Of a stretch of 64,000 nt of DNA, positions 13,161 through 26,900 are shown piece after piece; positions within the stretch are counted from its first letter, which is position 1; each line of letters starts with the position of its first letter. Under the pieces are notes generated by a model. The model worked only from the letters and a program-made list of their open reading frames with translations. It was not told the DNA's origin and did not search any database. Both the position numbers and the translations under genes were made by a program. This stretch comes from Saxidomus purpurata (taxonomy: Eukaryota > Mollusca > Bivalvia > Venerida > Veneridae): NCBI GenBank assembly GCA_022818135.1, contig JAFMSR010000017.1:11732561-11796560 (forward strand). The letters are read 5' to 3'.

Positions 13161-13584
13161 TTCCACGTTGATTGATCATTGTGATTTCAAACCTCTGTAT
13201 AATTTATATAGGAAAGCAGCCAGCGGCTTGCGGAGACTTGATCATAAAGATTCTGAACTAATACTACGAGAGGTGATTAGATGGCCACCTCTTTACAGTC
13301 GTGATTTTGCTGAAAATGTTGAAATCCATCATAACGTAAGCCAGCTAGACAGGCAGCCAACTAACTCCTTAATATATAGATACAGCTACATTTTGCTGTA
13401 TTTCCAGATATAAACATTATACAAATATTTTATATTGTTATAATTCGCCACCTATTATGCGACAATATTGAACTGGCACTCATGAATATTTCGCATGTGG
13501 TCGGTATGTGGTCGGTAATCTTCGAATGAAAATATAACAAGAGTTTGATATAAAATATTAATTTCGCACTGTACAATATATCGA

Positions 13585-13662
13585 ATTCTGCAATGGTGTA
13601 GTGGATGAGGCATTTGACTACCAATCCAGCGTATGCAGATTCGAGCCCTGGTTGAATTTTTG
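13585..13662 (+). mobile_element. tRNA-like SINE head
   Basis: TGGTGTAGTGGATGAGG resembles an A box and GATTCGAGCCC a B box, with TGACTACCAATCC between them as a degenerate anticodon arm. The element runs into the assembly gap. Confidence 0.5.
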
Positions 13663-13695
13663 TTTTACCTTTTTTTAACCGTTTCGTTGAATTAA

Positions 13696-14195
13696 NNNNN
13701 NNNNNNNNNNNNNNNNNNNNNNNNNNNNNNNNNNNNNNNNNNNNNNNNNNNNNNNNNNNNNNNNNNNNNNNNNNNNNNNNNNNNNNNNNNNNNNNNNNNN
13801 NNNNNNNNNNNNNNNNNNNNNNNNNNNNNNNNNNNNNNNNNNNNNNNNNNNNNNNNNNNNNNNNNNNNNNNNNNNNNNNNNNNNNNNNNNNNNNNNNNNN
13901 NNNNNNNNNNNNNNNNNNNNNNNNNNNNNNNNNNNNNNNNNNNNNNNNNNNNNNNNNNNNNNNNNNNNNNNNNNNNNNNNNNNNNNNNNNNNNNNNNNNN
14001 NNNNNNNNNNNNNNNNNNNNNNNNNNNNNNNNNNNNNNNNNNNNNNNNNNNNNNNNNNNNNNNNNNNNNNNNNNNNNNNNNNNNNNNNNNNNNNNNNNNN
14101 NNNNNNNNNNNNNNNNNNNNNNNNNNNNNNNNNNNNNNNNNNNNNNNNNNNNNNNNNNNNNNNNNNNNNNNNNNNNNNNNNNNNNNNNNNNNNNN
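13696..14195. other. Assembly gap (500 N)
   Basis: Exactly 500 N, so the true length is unknown. Earlier laminin exons or a mobile element may be hidden here. The open frames reported across it are not real. From 14196 to 14941 nothing is recognised. Confidence 0.95.
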
Positions 14196-14941
14196 ATGTA
14201 TTTTATCAACGTATTAACATGTCTCTCCTTTTGGTTGCTTGTATGTTTCACCTATACCCCAATCTGCTTTGTTTCTTATATAAGTAAAGATTCTTCAAAT
14301 TGCATAGGAGCAATTACCAGACACGTTGCCTCCTGTAAAAAAACCCGTTAATACTAGTGTTTTCAAGGCAGGCATGTTTTAAACATACCAAGTTTGAAGA
14401 AATTCTCCTGTTAGGGGAAAGTTTTGCTCTCTGTACATATAGGAAATGGCAGCAAATGCCTTTAGTAGATTTCTTGTATAGATTTACTTTTAAATTTATT
14501 GATGTGTATCAATGGTTACATATAGTAACAATAATATCATACATATGTAGGCACTGCAACTATTGTATAACATGACTCCAAAGGAGTGTAATTAAGAAAT
14601 ATAATCTTAAAAACAAAATCACATAGTTTACACAGTATGCCTACTTGTCATGCCCAACTCTGCAAATGTCTTGATGACCGAAAAGGTAAAGATTTCTGAC
14701 CAATGTTTATAAAGTGATGTTTTGCGTGTGGCAGCTCAGTTTGCAGGTGTTTTAAATTTTAGGTTTCAGTAGAACAGCTTACGAACTGCAGTAAATGTTA
14801 TTAAAAGAGTGGAAATTTTTTATATTCATTATAAATGATACATACTGTAAAGGCTGTACTTGTTTTTTATACATATTTTCGTCAAGGAGGATTCTCAGTT
14901 GTACAAACTATTGCAGGAATATAGTCTTATTTATTTTATAG

Positions 14942-17900
14942 CCCTGATAGAGACTGGCAGAGAGAACAAGCTGATACAGGCACCAGCAGGAGATTATTTG
15001 TTTGATGGAGTGGAAAGCAGTGACCTATTCTATGGAGGGATGCCACTATCTGTCAACATGAGCAAATACAGTTCAGCCTCAGGGTAGGTGTCACATCTCT
15101 CTGATCTGCTGTCAAATTTCACCAGTAAAATACAGACTCACTAGTGTAATACAGTTTTTATGTACTTTGGTATCTTTGGTTTGAAGTGAAGATGAGTGAT
15201 GTTGGTGGGATGAATCACTTCGAATGATACCTCTTGTTTCTTCTAAGCATACCTTCCTGTAGCTACTAGGAAACTGTTAATTTCGCTGGATATTGAAAAC
15301 TGAACTAGAACCTAGCAGAACTGCTTGATATAACAACACAGAAACTTTAAGAATTAAGCATGTGTGACACAAATTGTTACATGATAACTATCCAAAGTTG
15401 CATACATGAAGGTGATCCCTGAAAACTGGGAACATTTTGTTGAAAGTGTTTTTACTTTGAAATTCTGAATGAAACCTACAACCTTTAAAACTTTGCTTTG
15501 AAACAAAAAGTAAGAATTGATTTATACTAGTGATTTGATATCTATTTGCTATTTATTTATGTTTTATTTTTATTACAGGCGGGAGATTATTACAGATCGC
15601 TTCCTTGGCTGTATGAAAGGATTACAGATTTCTGTAGATTCAGTTACTGTAGATTCAGTTAATTTGTGGGATGGAAAGTCAACTGTGGGTGTGACAGAAG
15701 GGTGCAAGAATAGTGTATGTATGAAAGACAATAGAAATGCGCATTTAAAAATAAAAAAACCTGCATACAATAAAACTGGAAAAAATGATTTTTACTTAAT
15801 GAAGATCAGATAGTTTGTTCATTGTCAAACTTGATAAAGATAACTAGATCACTAATTTATGTATCTGTCCTTCTTTCAGGGTTTAAGGCAAATAGGTTTC
15901 TATGGTTCCGGGTTTGCCGAGTATCCAGGTGTGAGTCTTGATGGGGACGATGGTGATCTGTCTGTGTCTTTCAGTACTGACGAACCTAATGCTTTACTTC
16001 TACTCTCCAAGAGCATAATTGGGGATGTAAGCATCTGCTTATTAATCCTAAAACTCGGTGAAAAATCTAATGTGTGTTAAGTGACTGTCAATGTAGGGGA
16101 GTGGTTACAGTCGCTAACTTAAAATGACTTACCTTCCATCTCAGAATATGCTATAAAGTACATGTACATACAGTGAACAGAATGTTTTGAACGCAACTCC
16201 TTCAGTTTTTCGTAACAGGTTTTCTGGCTTGGCACAGTTACTACATATAATGTTCAGATGCGCATGAAGTGAAGAATTTGTTGATGTCACAAGTACTGTT
16301 ATGGAGCTAAGATTTCATGCCCCAAGGGTGGGCATATTAAAATTAAACTGTCCGTCCTTTTATTGTTTCGTGTCTGGGCTGTAATTTTGTCATGCATAAA
16401 GCATTTTCAAATCACACGGCACAAATGTTCAGCATATCAAGACGAAATTTTGCGTGCAAGAACCACATCCCTACCTCAGAGGTCAAGGTCATGCTTAGAG
16501 TTTAAAGGTAATGGAATCATGTACCTATGCATCATGTCTGAACTGTAACTTTGTCATACATGGAAGGATTTTAAAATAACTTAGCACAAATGTTTAGCAC
16601 AGCAAAGTAATGTGTCGCATACAAAACCCACGTCCCTACCTCAAAGGTCAAGGTCTCAAGGCTTATATAGGAAAATCTTAAAAAATTGTTTTCTCCAAAA
16701 CCACAAGGCCTAGAGCTTAGATATTTAGTATGTAGAGAGATGAAATATTGACTACATTGATAGCCAAGGGATTGATATATTGCTGACATGGCCCTCTTGC
16801 TTTTAGAATATGCTACATGGTAAGTAATTATAGGGTACACAATCTTGTGGATGCAACTTCTCCTACAGTTTTGAATCAGCAGCTTAAAGGAGTTATGAGA
16901 TTTGTGACCATCTGCATAGTTTGTGTACAAAAGGTGGTGGGGGTATATGCTGACAGTCCTAGTTTCATCCAGGTGTATATGTTTAAGACCTGCTTTCTTG
17001 GTCGAGTGATTATGGTTGTTATTTAAAATTCCTAAACCTCTCTCTGATCGAGGCTCGTGTGTTCAAGCCAGGCATCTGACCTGACTCCTGATGTTACGAA
17101 AAAGGTACTTTCATATGAAGAATGGGAGTATAGTGCAGGAGGTGGAGGGTAAAATGATATGTGTCAGGACACATATACTAAAGTTTGTGTATGCATTGCT
17201 AATATACCCTGCTCGAGATAGTATAATCATGTTGACGCTTAATCGCGAAAACCCCTGGTCAAAATTTAATGATACTTCACAGAATTGATAAGTATAATCA
17301 TGCATAGTTGTGCATGGTCTATGTTTCGGGTTACTAGGTCAAAGGTCAAGGTCACAGGGGCTCGGAATAGAAAAATCTTGTGGACGCTAACTCTCCAAAA
17401 TCCCTGGTCAGAATTTTATGATATTCCACATAAGTTATAAGTACAATGCATTGTTGTGCATGGTCCATATTTCGGGTGTCTCGGCTAAAGGTCATAGGGG
17501 CTCGAGATAGTAAAATATTGTGCACTTTTAATCTCTGGTCAGAATTTAATTATACTTCACAGAAGCCTTAAGTTATAAAGCATCAAATATTACATACACT
17601 TTATATACTGTGTCAGTTGGGTGTTTGGGGGTATTCATCACCTTCAGTGATAGTTCAAGTTTCTCTTGTTTAGTTGTCATAAAAAGGTCATATATATTTC
17701 AGCATTTTTATTCGTTGACATTGACTGATGGCTACGTTGAGGGCAGATTCAGCGGCGGTGATTCTACACCCGTTATCGTAACTTCAGACAAGACATACAA
17801 TGATGGGAAACTGCATAATATAGATGTGAAGAAGACAAATAGAAAGTTTGTGATATTCAACATTTGTATGGTACACATGTAGCTTTAAAACATTATTAAG

Positions 17901-20900
17901 AGGTTTAAATTTTATCACTTCAGAATATATTTCGTGGAAAACAAGGTAATATTTGGTAAAAAGGTAGCCTGGACTAAAATGAAAAAGAGAGTTCTTACTT
18001 GGTGGATTTTTTAATAAAATAATAAATTTAAGGTACATGTATAACGAAACTTTCGAGAGGTTTAAGTAAAACATGTACTCTAAACCCATTTACGAAGTCC
18101 ATGTCTTGAAAAAAAAGGTCTTTATATTCTAGGATTGAACTTTTTGTGGATGATAAAACAATTGGCAGGGGAAGGTTAGAGAATCGCTTTGATAAGATCG
18201 TTGTTCGGGAGGATGGTGGTCTATACCTTGGTGGTATCCCTGCCAATTTTGAGTCAGCCAATCAGGCTGCAGTGTCACGGACTCTCGATGGCTGCCTCAG
18301 TGATGTTGTCATAAATGGAATGTAAGTTATAACTTTGATGTCATTCGAACATGTGGAAAAAACAGTAGTACAGGTATACATTTGTTTAACATAGGAATGA
18401 AAAAAAAGAAGCTTTAATTGTAACTGATGAAAAAAATATCTTTGTGCAGAATTCATAGAAATCAAAAACTTAAGTAGAACTTCATTGTAGATAAAGTCAC
18501 ATTGAGCAACGATATGTACAGGACATTTACCCTACGATTTCTATGCACTATTTTGTTATTAGTGTTTTGAACATCAATGACCCAAAGCAGTACAGCATGG
18601 CAGATATAGGTCGATGTAGAAACAGGGACAAGGTCATTGAAGGTTTCAACACAAATCCCCCATCTGTAGTCAGTAATGCTCCGGCTGAGATGAGGTAAAT
18701 ATGTAAATGTAATTTTTTATGAACCAATGCATGATATTGTGTAATGTAATGTCAGTCACTAATTTCCAAGCACAAGAAAAATCTAATTGAAGCTTTAGCT
18801 AAAACAAGGTTAATTTAAAAAGTAAAGATAAGTAGTTTGCAAGGTTTGATTAAATTCGTTAACGGGCAAAATGTTTTATAAGTGCTTGTATGTAATTCAC
18901 ACATACATACAGGAAACTTGCTTTATAGCTACACTGGGCTGTTTAAAAAATGATCGTGAAAAACACTTAATTTCAAATACATATCCATGTGAAAGCTACC
19001 TTGTACTAGTTATATTACTTCTGGTTTATTTGAACTTGCATGTGTTTTAAGTATTAATTAATTCGGGTACATCTGCAGTTTAATGTTACATTGATTTATG
19101 TACGTAAGAAGATGATTTAAAACAATTTTAAATTATTTGGAGTAAACTGCCACAACCTGATGAAGAAAAGCCTGTGAAGCCAAAGAAGAAATCCAAACCA
19201 GCAACAACGGAGAAGATGGTGTCAGACGAGACACCAGCGCTAACTACACCAGCGCCAACTACACTAGCGCCGAAAACACGTGGCCCAACATCATGTGATG
19301 CAAACACCCGGATATTTGACTACCTGAAAAATGATGCTTTCTCATTTGGGGAGGAGGAAACAAGTCTAATTCAAATAAAATTTAGCAAGAAGGAAGTGCA
19401 AAGAAAGTATGTTTAACTATGTCTGTACATCATATCTTAACTTTGGTTCTATGACATGTGTATCAAAATCTAATGCTATGGCCTGTACCTTAGCATTATT
19501 AGAAAAGGTAGACCTAATCCGTTTATATATTCACCTGACTGGTAAACAGTGCTTAAAAGATTCTGTATTTCATTTCTTGTGTTGTATAGAGACCTGAATG
19601 CCTGACGTTTACTCATATATTAATTGAAAAAACTTATTACAAAACAGTTACATGTAATTATGAATGTATATAAACCATATGAAAAGGTACATTTTATGAT
19701 CACGCCCGAAATGTGAAATGATGCTGTACAAAAGGAATAAAGTACAGTCGAGACTGTTTTAGGAGACCTTCCTTGGGAAACAGCAAAAAAGGTCACTTAT
19801 GAAAGGGAGTCTCTTAAAACAGTCTCACTGTTAATCGAATGCATAAATAGCTACCTTCGTTCGGGTTTTACATACATCTGCTTGATTTTCTTCTGTGAAC
19901 CACATGTATATATTCCTCTTTTTAAATTTAAGAGTTCAAACTGTGTGAAATGCTTTTTCTTAAATTCATGAGTCACGAATTACCTTGTTTGAATGCAAAA
20001 TGGAGGGCATGTATTAAGGCCCCGTAATATTTACTCGCTTACTGACAACATCCTTAAGCCATTCATAAGTCAATGTGTTATTTCTTCGTTACCTACTGAA
20101 TATTGCCGGCCTTTTTTATCCACCGGGGACAATTTTTTCAAAGAAAGATACTATCGCTAGCTTTCTTTTTCGAAGATTTTGAATCTGTGACTAGCTGAAC
20201 CCGAATTCTTCAGCAATTTTAGAAGCTGGTTTACCCCGATTGAGCGACTCCTATGCTTTAACACGCTGTTCTAATGTCAAACAGTTCTCTCTTTTTTTGC
20301 TTTCTTTGGCTGCCATTATTGTAAACAAAAGAAGTTCTCGTCTTAAACAACTTCACGCGAGACAAGGAACCGTAACGCTATCAAGCAAACAAAGTGCAAG
20401 GGAGCGTCTCAAAGCCGCTAAAACAGTCTAGTTATCGATTTGGGAGCCGGAATTCACGGTCACTTGTCGCGTAAGACAGGGAGTCGCTTAATTCAGTCTA
20501 CTTATTCAGGAAATTGCATCGACCGCATAAAATAAGGTCGCATACGACAGGTAGTCGCTCGATTCAGGGAGTCGCTAAGGCAGTCTTGACTGTATTTGCA
20601 GCTTTGATACTGAAGATCTACATTGTAAAAACTTCTTTTCAGGTTTGAGATCAGTCTGGAGTTTAGAACATTTTACAAAGATGGGTTGTTGTTGTACCTT
20701 TCCAATCAGGATCACACAGTTTTCCTAGCCGCACAAATCAGGAATGGTGACATTGTCGTATCATTTGATCGCAAACGTTCGGTGAAAGAAATGTTGGTAA
20801 ATACCAAGGACAGCCTGGGTGATGGGGACTGGCATACACTTGTGATCAGCAAAAACAAACGGCGCATCACAGCAACAGTTGATAATAAGAGCAACAAAGG

Positions 20901-23900
20901 TGCCAAAATAGCTAAAGTTCTCAAGGTGGATATACCACTGTATGTAGGTGGCGTTGCAAACAGTTTTGCACCATTGATGAATGACCAGATAGTAAGTACA
21001 GCAATATTTTGTAATATTGCTATACCTTGCAACATCATTCTGACATTTCAATGTGTAACATGGCAAGTCTTTACCTGAGACCTGCAAATGTAAAGGATGT
21101 CCGTACATTAGTAACTAGAAAAAGACCAAACTTATTCAAAACTTTAAGTGACAGTTATTGATGTTGAACTTTTACGTTTATGTTTCTACATTTTGAAAAG
21201 CTATTTCTAAATCAGATTTGTTAATCTAACGAAGAATAAAGACATTTTATCATTTTTTTCCACATGATGACATATTTGTTTTTTTTAATTACCAGTGTTT
21301 CGTTTTGTACATATTAGAGTGGCAATAAATAGGCCAAAATTACCAAATTTGATTTTAATGCCTAAAAGGTATGCTATCTAATGACAAAGCACAACTTTCA
21401 GGTACCTCACAGTACAAGGGGATGTATCAGAAATCTACAGATCAACAATGACCTGAAAACATTTGATGATGCTACAGTAACTTTGGTCAAAGGTGTAGAC
21501 TATTGCTTTCCCAAAGTAGAAAGAGGAGCTCATTTCACGGGTGACTCATATGGAGTTTATGGTAAGTATATGGCTGCTTACTCCATTTTAAGAATTAGTA
21601 GTTTCATTCTTGACCGGTGGCACGGGAAAATGGGCCTTTGGACCTTTGTTACAATATTCGACAATAATTGATTGAACACAGCATACAACTGACATTTTTG
21701 TCACCGTCTTTAAATGCAAAACCAATGTGAAAAACGTATTGCCACTATATTTTCCGTCACCGAAACTTCTTTCCAAATTCTTCAAGACCATTGCCATGTC
21801 AAAACGATTCGAAATGATTCGTTTTTATTGTTTTGGCAATACGTACCCTATGAAACAGGCATATCATGGAAAGAGGACATAGAATATTTCACCAGATATG
21901 ATATAAAGAAAGAAAGAAAGAAATACATCTCTATTATGCAATAAGCCAATAAGGCTGATCAACATATATACAGAAACACAATATGTAATAATATGACATT
22001 GCAATACACGTAATAATGACAATATACATGTATAACAATGTTACCCGCAATTTTCAAAAAGCGGGAGAGACAGTGTCTTTTAAATACATCATTAACATTC
22101 AAACAAACATTTACACACAAAACAATATGTCTACGCAATTATAATATTTTAACAGTTTTGACCTCCTCTCGAAAGCCTCATACACATTAATAGCAAGACT
22201 TTTAATACTTTTTACATTTTCTGCATTCTTTTGATTAACTCTATAAACTTTAGAAAAGTTGGCCTTTTCCAGAAATGTGATTTAATGCATTGCATTCTTA
22301 ACTCAGTGTATAATGGACAATCGATTATAAGATAAAATTCATCCTCTTAATGTGTTACAAATTTTACATTTTCTTTCATCAATTGGAAATACTATGGGGT
22401 TTATGCCATCGGCCAACTTCAATTTCTAGTCTGTGCGAAGAGTTTCCTAATTTTGTGAATGATTTACGATATTTCTGGATATCAATTATATCTAAATATG
22501 GTTCATATCCGAAAATTGTAATTTCTTTGTAAAATAGTGCTCTTGTCGAATTTTCTAATTGTTCTTCCCAATTTTGAACATAAATGTCTTTCACTCTTTG
22601 TTCAAACTCTGATAAAAATGCCTGTCATCCGCTACCCCTTCGTTCAACCAGACGTCATTAAACCAAAGCGAGAAAGTAAATTCTTCACATTTAATGCCCA
22701 GTGTTTAGCTCGACTTTTCGAAGAAAAGGGGAGCTATCCTACTCGCCCCGGCGTCGGCGTTGGTGTCGCACCTTGGTAAGTTTTTCGTACCACCCCACTT
22801 TATTTCAAAAGTATTAGAGGTATGGCTTTAAAACTTACCATACTTGTTTACCATCATAACCTCCATCTACAGACAAGAGTACATAACTCTGTCAAGGTTT
22901 TTGACAGAATTATGGCCCTTTTTTACTTAGAAAGTGTATTGAGCTTTGTTAAGTTTTTCGTACCACCTCACTTTATTTGAAAACCATTGGAGGTATTGCT
23001 TTGAAACTAACCATACTTGTTTACCATCATGACCTACATCAACAAACAGTACATAACTCTGTCAAGGTTTTTGACAGAATTATGCCCCTTTTTTACTTAG
23101 AAAATACATTGAATATGGGTAAAATCCATCTATTGCCTTAACCCTTTGAGATATTGCTTTGAAACTTTGAATGATTCTTTACATCATTACCCCCATCTGG
23201 AGGCAAGAGAAGGTAACTCTGTCAGGGATTTGTTTTAAAAATTAAGGCCCTTTATCAACTTAGAATCTTGGTTAAGTTTTTCGTACCAGTCCACTTTTTG
23301 ACTAAACTGTTTGAGATATTAATTTGAAAGTTGGAATATATGTAAACCACCATGATTCCAAAACATGGGCAGGAGTAGGTAATTCTGTCAAGGATTTTAT
23401 TTGAATTATGGCCCTTTTTGACTTAGAAACTCAGTTAAAATTTTCATTCTTGTCCCCTTGTTGACTTAACCATTTGAGATATTTCTAGGAAAGTTGGAGT
23501 ATGTATGTACCATCACGAGACCTATCTGTAAGCCAGAGAAGATAAATCTGTGAAAATGTTTCTTGATTTGTACTTAGAAATTCCTAGTAAAGTCTTGTGT
23601 GCCCTTAACTGTCAAAGTTTTGTTTTATTGGCAAGCACTAAAAACGTGCACTCTTACTGACAGCTCTAACTTGTTCTGTATGTACTCATTTGCATGTATT
23701 TATATATATGTACTTTTCTTTTTCTTTGATTGCAAGATTGCTAGCCAATTTTGCGGAAATAAAATTCAAACAACAAAAAATTAGCGTGTATACACAAATC
23801 TACCGTATATAATTGATTTAAATTTAATGTCCCGTAAACCCTTACATTTACCCGTAAAATCACTCGAAGTGCCGTGATTTTACTCCCGCAAAGTGCCGCG

Positions 23901-26900
23901 TTAGTTGTCTCCGAGTTTCTCCCGCGAGGTACGGAGTGAAAAAACACCTCTTCGCAGGTGGTTTGTTTGTGCAATTTTTACTGTAAATATTCGAAATAAC
24001 ACTGCACGATAACAACGACTGAGATGATGGCCATCGAGATCTCAGGCCGAGATATAGAGTCCGTAGTTCCAATTGTTGAACGGTATGATATATTTAATAA
24101 ATGTTGTTAAGGCTGTCTGTTATTTTATTTGATGCAGCCTTTAAGGGGCTCGTTCTTGTGTTGATTGCTAAAGTTATTATACCCAGCAAAATCACCAACA
24201 CAATGGAGCGAACAAATATTTGTAAATGAAAATCTACCTGATTAAACACCAACATTTTCATATTCTTTTTCTCAAGTTCGCGCATCATAACTTTTGCGAC
24301 ATAATTAAACAAAGAGTTAATGTTATATACGTACATCTCTTGTAGTTTCCTTTAATTATACCCCCGAAACGAAGTTTGGGGGTATATAGCAGTCACCCGG
24401 TGGTTGGTCTTTGCAGAGTTATTGCCCTTTGTTACTTTTCCTTGTCCGAAGCATTTCTTGAAAACTACTAGTTGGAATTCAATACAACTTTATACAATGG
24501 TTTAGCACAACAAGAGGAAGTGCAGTGCACAGGAACTATAGCTCTATCTTGAGTAATTACAGAGTTATTGTCCTTTGTTACTTTTCCTTGTCCGGAGCAT
24601 AACTTGAAAATTGCTAGTTGGAATTCAATACAACTTCATACAATGGTCAAGTACATTAAGAGGAAAGACAGTGCACAAAAACTGTAATTGAAGAACAGGG
24701 AGTCACGTATACTATCCTTGAAATTGTTCGTTCACTACGATACCATCGAACGTTTAAAATTGAATAAATTCATAATAACGATTAACTGTCATGTACTGCA
24801 CCACTTTTTGAACACAACATCATCACAGCGTGAATATCGAATGAGAGCAGTATGATTGCAAAATAAAAGAATGTAAATAAGTTCTATTTGTTTACAGGTA
24901 AACACGGGTTTCATCAACGGTGATGAATTTCTTGTGGGCGATATAATGTCTTAGGGTCAACGTCATTTCCTTTTCGCTACCGAAAAACAGCTTGGCATGT
25001 TAAAACAGGCGAAGCGTGGTACATGGATTCTACATTTAAGGTATGTTACAGTGTGATTGAGTACAGCACTTACCGTAATATTTACAGTACATGTATTTAA
25101 AAATTTGCCGATCAGTAAGGATCGTAGAGGGCTCGATACCCACTAGTGCCAGAAAAAATTTAGTACCAATTGTCTTATCATGAAGCATAATCTCGTTATG
25201 TATAAAATGCGTTTATCTTATCTGTTCAATACTTTACATAATTATGTAGGTAGTCGGCAAGCCTTTCAGACGACAAGGTCAACTGATGTCAATACACACT
25301 TTCATCAAACAGAACGACCAGATGAAGCAGGTTCCCTTGCTATTCTGCCTTATCAGCCGCAGACCGAAAGCTGATTATGTTATGGTAAGAACTATAAAGT
25401 ATAAGATGCGAATCTTAGATACAACACAATTAATCTTTGATCTGAAATTCTATTTCTTATCTTTCATTTCGAGACATCTGAAAAGTCATAACACCTCGTT
25501 TTAATTTGTTTATATAAATTATGAATTGCAGGTGATGCGCAGCCTTCGGACGATGTGATGTTGAGGGTTTTGTTGAAGACCACGAGCAAGGTTAGTAAAA
25601 AAACCCATATTCAAAAATAAATTTAAAAGTGATAATTTATCGATCAAATCGACCATTGTACTCTGCGGGTTCGAGCCCACTTCATCCACGACCGTACTGG
25701 TGAGAATTTAATGATACTTCACAGAAGTGGTAAGTACAATCATGCCTAGTTGTGCATGTTCCATATTTCAGGTCTCTAAGTCAAAGGTCAAGGTCATAGA
25801 GGCTCGAGATAGTAAATTCTTGTGGACGCTAAATCTTCAACACCCCTGGTCAGAATTTAATGATACTTCACATAATTAATAAGTACAATGCCTATTTGTG
25901 AATGGTCGATGATTTAGGTCACTAGGTCAAACGTCAGGGTCACAGGGTCTCGGGATAGTAAAATCTTGTGGACGCTAAATCTCCAAAACCCCTGGTCAGA
26001 ATTTAATGATACTTCATAGAAGTGATAAGCACCATGCCTAGTTGTGCATGGTTTATGTTTCGGGTCACTAGGTCAAAGGTCACAGGGGTTCGAGATAATG
26101 AAATATTGTGCGCTTTAAATCTCTAAAACCCTTGGTCATAATCATTCTACTTCACAGAATCCTTAAATTGTGCAGGTCCAATAATTGAAGCTTCAAATAT
26201 CAAATTAATTTTATATACTGTGTCAGTAGGGTGTTCGTGGGGTATTCATTACCTTTAGTGATAGTTCAATTACTTTTGTTCCAGGCTGGCATCACAGAAA
26301 GGCAGGATCAAGTCTGGGATTTTACCGCCTAGTTTAAGTGTTGAGGCGCAAGGCCGAATTGGTACGGATTGCTATGGACGACGGGGACTTAGATATGGTA
26401 CGCACCAAGAGATATTCCATACAGGACGATTCTATCATGAAGTGCTGGGAGAAATACTCGTCCGGTCAGATGAACACTTCAGTCTTTTTTTCAATTAGAA
26501 GATCTGTACAGAGTACGCTGTTGAAATGGACATTGTGTAATGAGGGTGCTGTTAACATTGACAGTTTGGTATCATACAGCGAAGTCTGTTGAATCGGACA
26601 TACGTAGTTATTAGTGATTGTATTTTTAACATTTGGGATCGTATACTTACTTTTGCGTTTTGTTTCATCTGTTTGTTGCAAATACAATGTTACACATTAT
26701 TATAATAAAGATAAGTAATACATTTTCTTACTTTGGTTTTCACATACATGCATACCATTTCGTCCACCAAGTTATAACTGTGAATTAAAAGCGAATATCA
26801 TGTCCTGCAGATGGTTCAGCTCTTCCGATAAAATACTTATGACTTGAAAACTTCTATTATTACATCGACATAACTTTTATAAATAAACAAAAGGTTTAAT

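Noticed and set aside
13430..14251. 273-codon frame
   Set aside because: Mostly runs through the N gap.
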